Assembly (NCBI RefSeq): GCF_015206895.1
Contig: NZ_JADEXU010000043.1
Location: 1-52,926 of the forward strand
Direction: 5' to 3'
From: Nostoc sp. LEGE 12450
Lineage (GTDB): Bacteria > Cyanobacteriota > Cyanobacteriia > Cyanobacteriales > Nostocaceae
Length of the DNA stretch: 52,926 nucleotides
The notes beneath the pieces are model-generated. The model saw only the letters and a list, made by a program, of their open reading frames with translations. It searched no databases and was not told the origin of the DNA. The position numbers and the translations under genes were made by a program. This document shows, one piece after another, positions 9,673 through 17,797 of this stretch (the first letter of the stretch is position 1; each line of letters opens with the position of its first letter).

Positions 9673-9978
9673 ATGAGTCAGTCTATTCCTGAGACAACTA
9701 AAAAGCAGTCTTATACCGCAGAAGAAATTCAAGCTTGGTTAGTATCTCATATTGCAGAGCAGCTAGGAGTTGAATCCAAGGATATAGATGTTAGTCAACC
9801 TTTAGACAGCTACGGTTTAGAGTCAGCCCAGGCAATGTTTCTTGTTAGCAAAGCTGAGAAGTTGTTTGGTTTTGAGCTATCTCCAATTTTATTGTGGCAT
9901 TACCCCACTATTGAAACGCTATCCCAGCGTTTAGCGGAAGAATCCAAAGCTTCGCAGTCAGAGATTTTTGAGATTTAA
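9673..9978 (+). CDS. Stand-alone acyl carrier protein
   Basis: 101 residues with the phosphopantetheine attachment motif DSYGLESAQ (Ser of GLES), followed by the typical helix III region [17 protein letters not shown]. The sequence resembles polyketide-type discrete ACPs that accompany PKS and fatty-acyl-AMP systems more than housekeeping AcpP. The start is ATG 9673 after GAGG at 9662. Its position between the oxygenase/ferredoxin pair and an acyltransferase suggests that it presents the acyl chain to one or both. It is separated from the ferredoxin gene by 171 bp with no obvious terminator. Confidence 0.9.
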   Translation: MSQSIPETTKKQSYTAEEIQAWLVSHIAEQLGVESKDIDVSQPLDSYGLESAQAMFLVSKAEKLFGFELSPILLWHYPTIETLSQRLAEESKASQSEIFEI

Positions 9979-10160
9979 ACATCAAAGCTGCTATTGAATA
10001 GTTCGCAACACAAGATTTTGATAGTTTGAAACTATGAATATATCCAGGTTTTTAGCAAGGCTTACTCAAAAGATTTTACAGGTTATCGAACAATAATTAC
10101 AACCTAAATCAAGAATTAAGCTTGCAAATAATCAATCATTAGAGGGAACCAAAAGTAAAT

Positions 10161-11495
10161 ATGATTTACAACAGAAAGCTGGGACACCTTGAGCAAGCTA
10201 TGGAAATCTTAAATAGCCGTGCGAAAACCTGGAACATAGTAACTATTAGTCGCATCAAGGGCTATATCTGCGAAGAAACTCTGACACAGGCTTTAGACAT
10301 AATCCAATGTCGTCACCCTCGTCTAAATTCAAAAATTTTTGGAGAGAAAAATAGTCTTATTTTTCAAAGTCAAGAAACAGCAAATATTGCTTTCCGCGTT
10401 GTCAGAAAGTTAGACAATGAGCAGTGGCAAGAAGTGGTTGATGAAGAGATGAACAACGGAATTGATAGTAGCAAAGGTTTACTGCGAGTTGTTCTTATTC
10501 ATCTTTTGGGTGATGGGCATGTAAGTTACCTAATTACAACAATACACCATGCGATCGCAGATGGTTTATCATCCATCCAACTTCACTCAGAAATCTTGAC
10601 TTGTTGTCAAAAAATTGTGTCTGGCGAACCAATTAATCCAGTTATTAGCTTAACTCCACTTCGACCCATCGAAGAACTAATGCCCAAATGGGCTAAGGGA
10701 TTTAGAGGTAGGATAAATAGCATTATCTTTTTATTGCAGCTTGGGTTACAAAAAATCTGGAATCGACCACAAACATTAGGTTTTGAAAAGTACGTATCTA
10801 TTGCAAAGCGTACTTGCAATATTATCCACAGACAACTTGACGAAGACTTAACCCAAAAATTTGTAGATCATTGTCGACAAGAAAATACAACAGTACATAG
10901 TGCTTTGTGTGCTGTACTGATGTTTACAATAGGGAGAAAAATAATTAAAGGAAATAGCAAAAATACACGAGTAAACTGCCTATCATATTTTGATTTGAGG
11001 AGACATCTCGAACCAGCAATTAGTGATGATCAGATGGCTGTATTAGCCTCGTCTGTTATGGGATTTCATACTATAGGGAGAAACACGTCCTTTTGGGAAT
11101 TAGCCCGTGAGGTGAAACAAAAACTTGAAGTTAGTAAAAAATCCGGCGATCTCTTTAAAATGATTTTGATTGCCAAGCATCTCATAGATTTTTGTTTTAT
11201 CTATCCCAAGCAAGTAGCTGCCACAGTATCTGTTTCTAATGTTGGCAAAGTAAATATACCCAAATATTACGGTGAATTTGAACTAGAAGAAATCAGTTTC
11301 GCTGGTTCCCACGCTTTGTATGCAGGTGTTTTTGTTATCCACGCCTCAACTTTTCAAGGAAAAATGCTGTTGAATTTTGTTTTTTCTCAACCTTCAATCA
11401 GTCAGAGTACTATGGATATTCTTGTAAACAATGTTATGTCTTATATTTTTGACATTTGCAATTTAAATTTAGACTCTAGTTTTATGCATAACTAG
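10161..11495 (+). CDS. Condensation/PapA-type acyltransferase (HHxxxDG)
   Basis: 444 residues. The catalytic motif HHAIADG (His129 to Gly135) is the signature of NRPS condensation domains, PapA acyltransferases and WS/DGAT enzymes. An upstream block (ALDIIQCRHPRLNSKIF) and a later one (CLSYFDLRRHL) also fit this fold. The stand-alone form, with no adenylation or carrier domain, suggests an esterifying or amidating acyltransferase that moves an acyl chain from the neighbouring ACP to an alcohol or amine. The start is ATG 10161 with a distant AGAGGG. A HIP1 octamer (GCGATCGC) lies inside the codons of the catalytic motif. The acceptor is unknown; a sugar or amino acid derivative would fit the glycosyltransferase and ArgJ-like genes downstream. 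Confidence 0.75.
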   Translation: MIYNRKLGHLEQAMEILNSRAKTWNIVTISRIKGYICEETLTQALDIIQCRHPRLNSKIFGEKNSLIFQSQETANIAFRVVRKLDNEQWQEVVDEEMNNGIDSSKGLLRVVLIHLLGDGHVSYLITTIHHAIADGLSSIQLHSEILTCCQKIVSGEPINPVISLTPLRPIEELMPKWAKGFRGRINSIIFLLQLGLQKIWNRPQTLGFEKYVSIAKRTCNIIHRQLDEDLTQKFVDHCRQENTTVHSALCAVLMFTIGRKIIKGNSKNTRVNCLSYFDLRRHLEPAISDDQMAVLASSVMGFHTIGRNTSFWELAREVKQKLEVSKKSGDLFKMILIAKHLIDFCFIYPKQVAATVSVSNVGKVNIPKYYGEFELEEISFAGSHALYAGVFVIHASTFQGKMLLNFVFSQPSISQSTMDILVNNVMSYIFDICNLNLDSSFMHN

Positions 11496-11561
11496 GATAT
11501 TCATTTCTCAATTCATAAAATGACAAACTAATATTTAAAAAAAATAGGAGATTCTAAAACT

Positions 11562-13439
11562 ATGAACGCATCAGAGCTTGTAGCAAACCTTACTCAACAA
11601 GGTGTTCATTTATGGGTTGATAACGACAAGTTAAAGATTCGCTCACCAAAGGGATTAATTACATTAGAAATGCAAGCAAAAATAGTTGCTTACAAAGCAG
11701 ATATTGTGGCATTTCTGCATGAGATGGATGTAGCTTCTGACTTAAATTCTGTCCCTTTAAGTCAAGGACTAAACTTACAAACTATTGGTCGTCTAATTGG
11801 AGGCTTTTCAGAGCAATCAACTGTAGAATATAAGTCGCCAATTATTGATCCTAAAGCTATGGCTCAGAAGTTGATAGTTACATTCAAACCTTTGCCTAAT
11901 AGCTACAATAATCAACAAATTCGGAAATTTCGCCAAGAATTGGAAGGTAAACTGAGAGATTATGGTGTCAAAATTTTATCTTGGGAGGAAGCGATCGCAG
12001 AATTCAACTACGATCTAATAATCCCGGTAATTAACAAAAAGAGAAACTTTAAATTCAAAGGAGTTAAGTCAGAAGTTAACGCAATTATTGATGTAGAAAT
12101 CCCTCCTTCTTTTTTGAGAAAATTGGGTATATTTGTAGCAGAAATTCTCTACAAAATTTATTCTCAATTTATCTTAAACGATCGCAAAATACCTGTGATA
12201 AAAATAGCTAGATTGAGCAGTTGGGCTGAAGACCATGCAGCTAAATATGTTGACAACCCTAGCAAAACGCAAGTGATTGTAATTACTGACATAGACCATG
12301 ATTTTATTAGCCCTGCCATTCCATATAAACAAAAAATAAATATTGGGATAAACACTTTAATTAGAACATTTTCTGAAGTTGTTATTGGAGTGTCATCTAA
12401 TAAAATTTCTATACTAAATATGAATCTTTCAGACTCTATTTTTTCCAGGAGCGAGATAGAAAGGTTTGTCTTAAAATCGCTAATACCTAAAGTTTTTGTA
12501 CCGATTGCCCCACTTTTACTGAGCCGATTTGAGCTAGGACAGTATAATCCTCAAGAATCTAGCTATGCTGCAAAATTAGTGAAATTGGGTCAGGAATTAG
12601 CATCAACCGGTTTATTCCCTCCTGGTTTTAAATTGAATGAAGTGATTAAAAGAAAATCCCATAGAGATATTGTCAGCGTCATCATAAATGGTAGAACAGG
12701 TGTCTCTTATGGCTTTGTTGCTTATGCTGAACCTCCACAATATTTTGGAGATGTAGAAGTAACTAAAAACGAGTGGGAAAGTCTACTACCTGTTAAAGGA
12801 TTTAGTAGTAACGAACTTCGTCAAAATCAAAATGGTAGACGCTATGTCAAAATCAAAATATTAGAAAAATATGTATTTAGACAAATCCCCGATATTTGGC
12901 TTGTAAGTTCTCGTTCTGGGTCAAATAAAACAGACTTGAATATTGCTGACGATATTATCAGAATTGGTTTGAAAGAAAAGCTATATCTCCAACTTCCTAA
13001 AGTGATTCGTTCCGAATTAGCAGATATGAAACCTTCTTATGATATTTATGTCATGCTTGCGATTAGTCTTTCTGCGGCTTTGTATACGCCAGAATTAATT
13101 AAAGATGGTGCGCCAATTGTTCATTTTCACGGCTACCCAGCATTTGATTGGTTTAAACCAAATGAATACTGTGTTGGAGTAAATAATCCTTCGGTACCTT
13201 GTGGAACCTATGAATCTGGTGTATTCAACTTTCTGGGTATTTCTAGCTTGGTCGAACAACAAGCTAGAAATATATCTTTAGTTAGTTTAGTAGAACCAGA
13301 TCATGGCACAAATTTTATAGCTCATGATTTGGATTATTTAGTCGAAAGATTGAAAACTGGGTGTGCAGAAGGGCAAATTGAATTAGGTGGAAAACATTTT
13401 GCTTCTCTGAGATCGAAGGTAGAAGAATGTAGAGTCTAA
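11562..13439 (+). CDS. TubC-type docking domain fused to a 570-residue domain of unknown function
   Basis: 625 residues, start ATG 11562 behind AGGAG (11547-11551). Residues 1-55 (MNASELVANLTQQGVHLWVD, a KLKIRSPKG turn, then a helix ending in IVAFLHEM) match the TubC N-terminal docking fold that mediates partner recognition in NRPS/PKS lines. I do not recognise the remaining ~570 residues. They are mostly soluble alpha/beta sequence, with distinctive blocks AIPYKQKINIGINTL, INGRTGVSYGFVAYAEPP, IVHFHGYPAFDWFKPNEYC and LVEPDHGTNFIAHDLDYL, several with conserved-looking His, Asp and Glu residues. No ATP-grasp, adenylation or methyltransferase motif is evident. A docking domain on an unknown body implies that it works on a carrier-bound intermediate of this pathway, perhaps a tailoring or release step. 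It is the last gene before a strong terminator. Confidence 0.6.
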   Translation: MNASELVANLTQQGVHLWVDNDKLKIRSPKGLITLEMQAKIVAYKADIVAFLHEMDVASDLNSVPLSQGLNLQTIGRLIGGFSEQSTVEYKSPIIDPKAMAQKLIVTFKPLPNSYNNQQIRKFRQELEGKLRDYGVKILSWEEAIAEFNYDLIIPVINKKRNFKFKGVKSEVNAIIDVEIPPSFLRKLGIFVAEILYKIYSQFILNDRKIPVIKIARLSSWAEDHAAKYVDNPSKTQVIVITDIDHDFISPAIPYKQKINIGINTLIRTFSEVVIGVSSNKISILNMNLSDSIFSRSEIERFVLKSLIPKVFVPIAPLLLSRFELGQYNPQESSYAAKLVKLGQELASTGLFPPGFKLNEVIKRKSHRDIVSVIINGRTGVSYGFVAYAEPPQYFGDVEVTKNEWESLLPVKGFSSNELRQNQNGRRYVKIKILEKYVFRQIPDIWLVSSRSGSNKTDLNIADDIIRIGLKEKLYLQLPKVIRSELADMKPSYDIYVMLAISLSAALYTPELIKDGAPIVHFHGYPAFDWFKPNEYCVGVNNPSVPCGTYESGVFNFLGISSLVEQQARNISLVSLVEPDHGTNFIAHDLDYLVERLKTGCAEGQIELGGKHFASLRSKVEECRV

Positions 13440-13863
13440 ATTTGTGAAAGAGGCTTTTAATTCTCACTGTTTAACCAAGAATTGGAAAGCATGATTCTCT
13501 TTGCTGTGGAACACGTGCGCGTAGCAAGCTTTAAAAGTAGGGTATGAGACAGCAAAGCTAAAGCATCTAATCAATAATAAGCTTAGGTCATTCACATAAA
13601 AATGCTAGAGCGTTATTTCTAGCATTTTTATACGGATGACTTTTTAATGTTTACAAAAAATTACTCAAGTATTGATCGAGTTGCGTATGAGTTGCATTTG
13701 AGTTGCATTTGAGTATCTTGCTGTCATAATATACTTATAAATCACAAGCTAATGAGATTTTTAGGTAGTATTCAAATGACTTTTACTATATATGTAACAA
13801 GTGGAGAAAACACCTGAATTTGTACCAACAGTAAAGTTGTAGATTAAATCTGTAAACATCGAA
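13440..13863. other. Intergenic region after the PKS-type operon
   Basis: No gene is seen here. It holds the perfect hairpin at 13598-13629 and, near 13684-13714, a short direct repeat of GAGTTGCATTT-like units. The rest is AT-rich and featureless, apart from a short GCGCGTAGC repeat fragment near 13513. Confidence 0.6.
13598..13629 (+). terminator. Perfect 12-bp-stem hairpin ending in a T-run
   Basis: The arm 13598-13609 (AAAAATGCTAGA) pairs perfectly with 13618-13629 across an 8-base loop, and the 3' arm ends in five T. It lies about 160 bp after the docking-domain gene, so it probably ends that operon. The A-rich left arm means it could also work on the other strand. Confidence 0.7.
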
Positions 13864-14229
13864 AACCAAACTATTTTCATCACAGAAATTAATGGATTTA
13901 TCGGCTTGCGTTTTGCTGAGTTAGCTATAGCAAAGGGAATGAAAGTCCGTGGACTACAAAATTTCTCGGATAAAGCTAAAAAAGCGCAAAAACTCGGTGT
14001 TGAGGTGATTGTTGGTAGTGTTACTAATCTAGCTACTGCCCAAATGGCTTGTCAGGCAGTAGATGTAGTTACACATACGGCTGAACTAGCTAAAGAAAGT
14101 GGCTCAATTGAGCATTTTCATGAGGTAAATGTTAGGAGCACTGTCAATATAGCTAAAGCTACTAAGAATACTGGTGTCAAAACCTTTGTGCATCTTTCGA
14201 GGGGATGCAGCACATACAGGAATAGCTGA
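13864..14229 (+). pseudogene. Truncated NAD-dependent epimerase/SDR remnant
   Basis: The frame reads from about 13864 and resembles the N-terminal third of an extended SDR: TIFITEINGFIGLR (a decayed TGxxGFxG nucleotide-binding motif, in which the expected Gly-Ala is Glu-Ile), GMKVRGLQ, EVIVGSVTNLATAQMACQAVD and FHEVNVRSTVNIAKA. It stops at 14229, just where the catalytic Ser and YxxxK region should begin, and no ATG lies near the expected start. The damaged glycine motif, missing catalytic half and lack of a start all mark it as a dead gene. It may once have acted with the glycosyltransferase immediately downstream. Confidence 0.7.
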
Positions 14230-14330
14230 GAAAAACACACATCCAAAAGATAATTGAATCACCGTAGTTGATTTAGAAAGTTTTCATACCAAGTGTTAAA
14301 GCATCATACATACATATTAAGTATTAGACC

Positions 14331-15614
14331 ATGAATAAACAACCTCTTCGTATTGCGATTTTTACAGCATTATATGCTCCGTTCATGTCGGGGGTTTCTA
14401 TGGGAGTACACCAGCGTGTTCGCTGGTTGCTACAGCAGGGACATGAAGTCTTTCTGATCCATCCTGGAGTCAATTATCTGTACCCCAAAGAAGTTCGCGA
14501 TCGCCCCATGTTAAGGCTGGAGGAAGTTCAGTCTTTCTCCAACTTTTCTTCTTATGCTTACCCAAGCAAACCAATGATATTCTACAAGTCTCTTCCCGAA
14601 CCATTGCACTATCGATATTGGAGTGATACCAAGCTGTTATTAAATTTTCAGCCTGATATTGTGGTGGTTGAAGAAGCGCCAGGAATGATCGGTTACTATT
14701 CACTTTTTTTGCAAGGTTATGGTCGCCCTATTGGCACCGAATACACAAAGCGAACAGGCACACCAATAATATCTATATTCCATACCGATATAGTTGCTTA
14801 TATTCGATATTACATAGGAGAGTGGTTATTCAGATTTATTCGTCTTACCATTCCCGTTCTAATTAAGCAATTAAGTGAAGCTTATGACGTTAATTACTTC
14901 CCTTCTCAAGAACAACTCACTAAGTACAAATTGATGGCAGCTCAACATGTAGCATATCTCCCCTATCAAGGGGTCGATTGCGAAAAATTTCATCCCCGAA
15001 ATATTTGTTATAACCCAATTCCTGACGATAAACGACCCACTTTGCTATTTGTCGGACGAATTAGTGCAGAAAAGAACGTCAAGCAACTCCTAGATGCGTT
15101 TGCGCTCATTGCTGCCAAAATTCCTGATGTCCATTTAGTAATTGTTGGTAGCGGTCCCCAAGATAAAGAGATCCGTCGGCTTGCCAAAAAGTTTGAATCT
15201 GGTATTACGGTTTGGGGTGAGTCTCACGGTACAGAACTTTTGGGATGGTTTGCGCGAGCAGATGTATTTATCAATGCCTCCGTCACCGAAAATTTTTGCA
15301 CCACTAATATGGAAGCTTTAGCATCTGGAATCCCTGTTGTAGCAGCTGCTGCTGGGGGAAACCCAGAGCAGATTTTACCCGGTATCAATGGCTTTTTAAC
15401 TAAACCCAATAATCCAAAAGATTTCGCAATGAAGGTGATTACAATTCTGGAAAATTCCGAACTCAAAGAAGAAATGTCTCGACAGGCTCACCTCTACATA
15501 CAAAAATTTGATTGGTCGGCGTGTATGGAAAAATTTGAAGAAAAACTTTATCAGCATGTTGGAGCATCGAAAAAACTGGAGGTAAAAGGTACTGCACAGG
15601 TAGTTAATAGGTAG
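14331..15614 (+). CDS. GT4-family glycosyltransferase
   Basis: 427 residues of GT-B architecture. The N-terminal half opens with an acceptor-side Rossmann start (RIAIFTALYAPFMSG) and includes DIVVVEEAPG. The C-terminal half carries PTLLFVGRISAEKNVKQLLD, VHLVIVGSGPQ and the donor-binding E-x7-E region ENFCTTNMEALASGIPVVAA followed by GGNPEQI. These are hallmarks of GT4 retaining glycosyltransferases; the sugar donor and acceptor are unknown. The start is ATG 14331 without a clear ribosome-binding site. It sits between an SDR remnant and an ABC exporter in the same direction, so it may decorate the product of the upstream PKS-type operon, although the terminator at 13598 means it is probably transcribed separately. 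Confidence 0.88.
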   Translation: MNKQPLRIAIFTALYAPFMSGVSMGVHQRVRWLLQQGHEVFLIHPGVNYLYPKEVRDRPMLRLEEVQSFSNFSSYAYPSKPMIFYKSLPEPLHYRYWSDTKLLLNFQPDIVVVEEAPGMIGYYSLFLQGYGRPIGTEYTKRTGTPIISIFHTDIVAYIRYYIGEWLFRFIRLTIPVLIKQLSEAYDVNYFPSQEQLTKYKLMAAQHVAYLPYQGVDCEKFHPRNICYNPIPDDKRPTLLFVGRISAEKNVKQLLDAFALIAAKIPDVHLVIVGSGPQDKEIRRLAKKFESGITVWGESHGTELLGWFARADVFINASVTENFCTTNMEALASGIPVVAAAAGGNPEQILPGINGFLTKPNNPKDFAMKVITILENSELKEEMSRQAHLYIQKFDWSACMEKFEEKLYQHVGASKKLEVKGTAQVVNR

Positions 15615-15711
15615 GCAAATAACGAAAGTCTGTGAGTTGTACATATCTGCTTAATTACTCTTTAAGAAAACTCTTCGCGTCAGAACGAATGCTGTGGGTT
15701 GTTAATTACTT

Positions 15712-17367
15712 ATGAACCTGATCCGTCTTCTATTGCGTACTTCTTCTCTTCAGCTCTGTTTTGCAATTTTAGCTGGTATTTTCAGCGGCGGCACTGCTGC
15801 TGGTCTAATTGCCCTAATTAATACGACATTGAGTCAAAATCAGCCATCAAAAACCATACTAATTTGGAGTTTTGTCGGTCTTTGTTTACTGCGGTTAATT
15901 GCTAATTTCGTTTCTCAAGTTTTATTGATACAACTTTCACAAAAAGCAATTCTCAATTTGCGGGTACTTTTAACCCGCAGTATTCTTGCCTCACCTTTAC
16001 GTCACTTAGAACAAATCGGTGCTCATGGACTTTTAGCTGTTCTCACTGAGGATATTCAAACAATCTCTAACACAGTTATTATCGTCCCTTTTGTGTGCAT
16101 TAATATTGCCATTGTGATTGCCTATCTGATTTATCTGAATTGGTTATCTAAAATTGTCTTCCTCATAGGTATTAGCTTTATGTTCCTAGGAATATTTAGC
16201 TATTCACTACCAATGATGAAGGCTATATCTTTTTTAAAGTTGGCTCGTGAGCAGGAAGATAGATTATTTAAGCATTTCCGTAGCGTCATTCAAGGCACAA
16301 AAGAACTCAAACTACATCGCCGACGACGGCAAGCATTTCTCTCTGAAGAACTCCATACCACTGCTTCATCATTCCGCCGTCATAATGTTGTGGGAATGAG
16401 TATCTTTGCTGCGGCTGCTAGTTGGGGACAAGTTCTATTTTTTGTTGCTATTGGGCTACTTTTATTCATCATCCCTACTATCAATAAAATTCCACCTGCA
16501 ATTCTATCTGCTTATGCCCTAACTATTATCTACTTGATATCACCTCTAGAGTATATTATGAGTATGATGCCTAGCATAACTAAAGCCTTAGTAGCTTTAA
16601 AAAAAGTGGAGTCTCTGGGTCTATCATTAGCAAATTATTCAAACGAAATTTGTGATAATGTTTCACTGGCATCAGATCAATATTGGAACTGCCTAGAACT
16701 GGTAAATATAACCCATGCTTATTATCAAGAGCGGGAAGAAAGCAACTTTATCCTTGGACCTATTAACTTAAAATTTCATCCAGGAGAACTTGTTTTTATT
16801 GTAGGAGGCAACGGTAGTGGTAAGTCTACCCTCGCTAAGTTAATTAGTGGGCTTTACATTCCTGAAACAGGAAATATTTATCTAGACGATCAGCTCATTG
16901 ATAATCATAATTTAGAGTGGTATAGACAGCAATTTTCTGTAGTATTTTCCGATTTTTATCTTTTTGATCGCTTCTTGGGTTTGGATAGTGGCGATCTGGA
17001 TATTCAGACTCGAAAGTACCTTATTGAATTCCAATTAGACCATAAAGTTAAGGTCAATAATGGAGTACTTTCTACCACGGGCCTTTCTCAAGGACAACGC
17101 AAACGTCTCGCTCTAGTTACTGCTTATTTAGAAGATCGTCCCATTTATATATTTGATGAGTGGGCATCAGATCAAGATTCTGTATTCAAGGAAATTTTCT
17201 ATACTCAACTTCTGGTGGAGCTAAAGAAGAGAGGAAAAACTGTACTAGTTATTAGTCATGATGACCAATATTTTTACCTGGCAGATCGGATTGTCAAGCT
17301 GGAATACGGCCAAGTGAAAACTGAACATTTAAATATTGGAAAGGAGCAAAGCAATGTTTTTGAATAA
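15712..17367 (+). CDS. Cyclic-peptide-type ABC exporter (fused membrane and ATPase domains)
   Basis: 551 residues. The N-terminal ~320 residues contain about six hydrophobic segments (for example LCFAILAGIFSGGTAAGLIA and VLFFVAIGLLLFIIPTI). The C-terminal ATPase has Walker A GGNGSGKST, signature LSQGQRKRLALV, Walker B PIYIFDEWASDQD and the switch VISHDDQYF. The DEWASDQD form of Walker B and the LSxGQRKRLAL signature are typical of the PvdE/SyrD-like cyclic peptide exporter family. Start ATG 15712, 98 bp after the glycosyltransferase. It probably works as a homodimer in the cytoplasmic membrane and exports or flips the product of this locus, a peptide, lipopeptide or lipid conjugate. Confidence 0.88.
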   Translation: MNLIRLLLRTSSLQLCFAILAGIFSGGTAAGLIALINTTLSQNQPSKTILIWSFVGLCLLRLIANFVSQVLLIQLSQKAILNLRVLLTRSILASPLRHLEQIGAHGLLAVLTEDIQTISNTVIIVPFVCINIAIVIAYLIYLNWLSKIVFLIGISFMFLGIFSYSLPMMKAISFLKLAREQEDRLFKHFRSVIQGTKELKLHRRRRQAFLSEELHTTASSFRRHNVVGMSIFAAAASWGQVLFFVAIGLLLFIIPTINKIPPAILSAYALTIIYLISPLEYIMSMMPSITKALVALKKVESLGLSLANYSNEICDNVSLASDQYWNCLELVNITHAYYQEREESNFILGPINLKFHPGELVFIVGGNGSGKSTLAKLISGLYIPETGNIYLDDQLIDNHNLEWYRQQFSVVFSDFYLFDRFLGLDSGDLDIQTRKYLIEFQLDHKVKVNNGVLSTTGLSQGQRKRLALVTAYLEDRPIYIFDEWASDQDSVFKEIFYTQLLVELKKRGKTVLVISHDDQYFYLADRIVKLEYGQVKTEHLNIGKEQSNVFE

Positions 17368-17797
17368 TTCTTTTATTATTTTATGGGAAACATAGCATTA
17401 AACTGTTGGTGAATTAGGGCTTTACTTGGTTTACTTTGATACAACCAATTAAATTTTGCAAAAGTGTTGTAGAAAACGAATAAATAAATTTTAATCCAGT
17501 ATTTAAAAAGTTCAAAAATTTGCTTGTTGCATTTTTTTCGTAAAATTACCAAGATTAGCTAAGAAAAGCCTGACAAATTACAAGGAAACATTCAGGTAGA
17601 AAGTGGTAATGGATGGACAATGTTTACCTTTACACTAACTGATTTATTATAGGTTTTTAGCTTTTCCTAAAATTTTATAATTTTTATTTTACAAATAAAT
17701 TATTAGAGGTGTATAGATATACGTCTCTAATAACTGATGTTATAAATATTTTTACAGATGTATGAGATAATTAAAGCAAATTATTAAATTTAGAAGA
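17368..17797. other. AT-rich intergenic region between ABC exporter and argJ-like gene
   Basis: 430 bp without an intact gene. It is strongly AT-rich and holds a short decayed fragment resembling a histidine kinase C-terminus (17575-17652). I see no strong terminator after the ABC exporter and no clear promoter before the next gene. Confidence 0.55.
17575..17652 (+). pseudogene. Possible remnant of a histidine kinase C-terminus
   Basis: The frame 17575-17652 reads KLQGNIQVESGNGWTMFTFT and then LTDLL and a stop. GxIxVES followed by G-x-T-F-x-F-T-L is the usual end of a HATPase domain (compare GQVSVESKLGVGTKFTVTL in the kinase of this window). Only about 25 codons survive and nothing upstream continues the domain, so it is a relic or a chance match. 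Confidence 0.35.
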
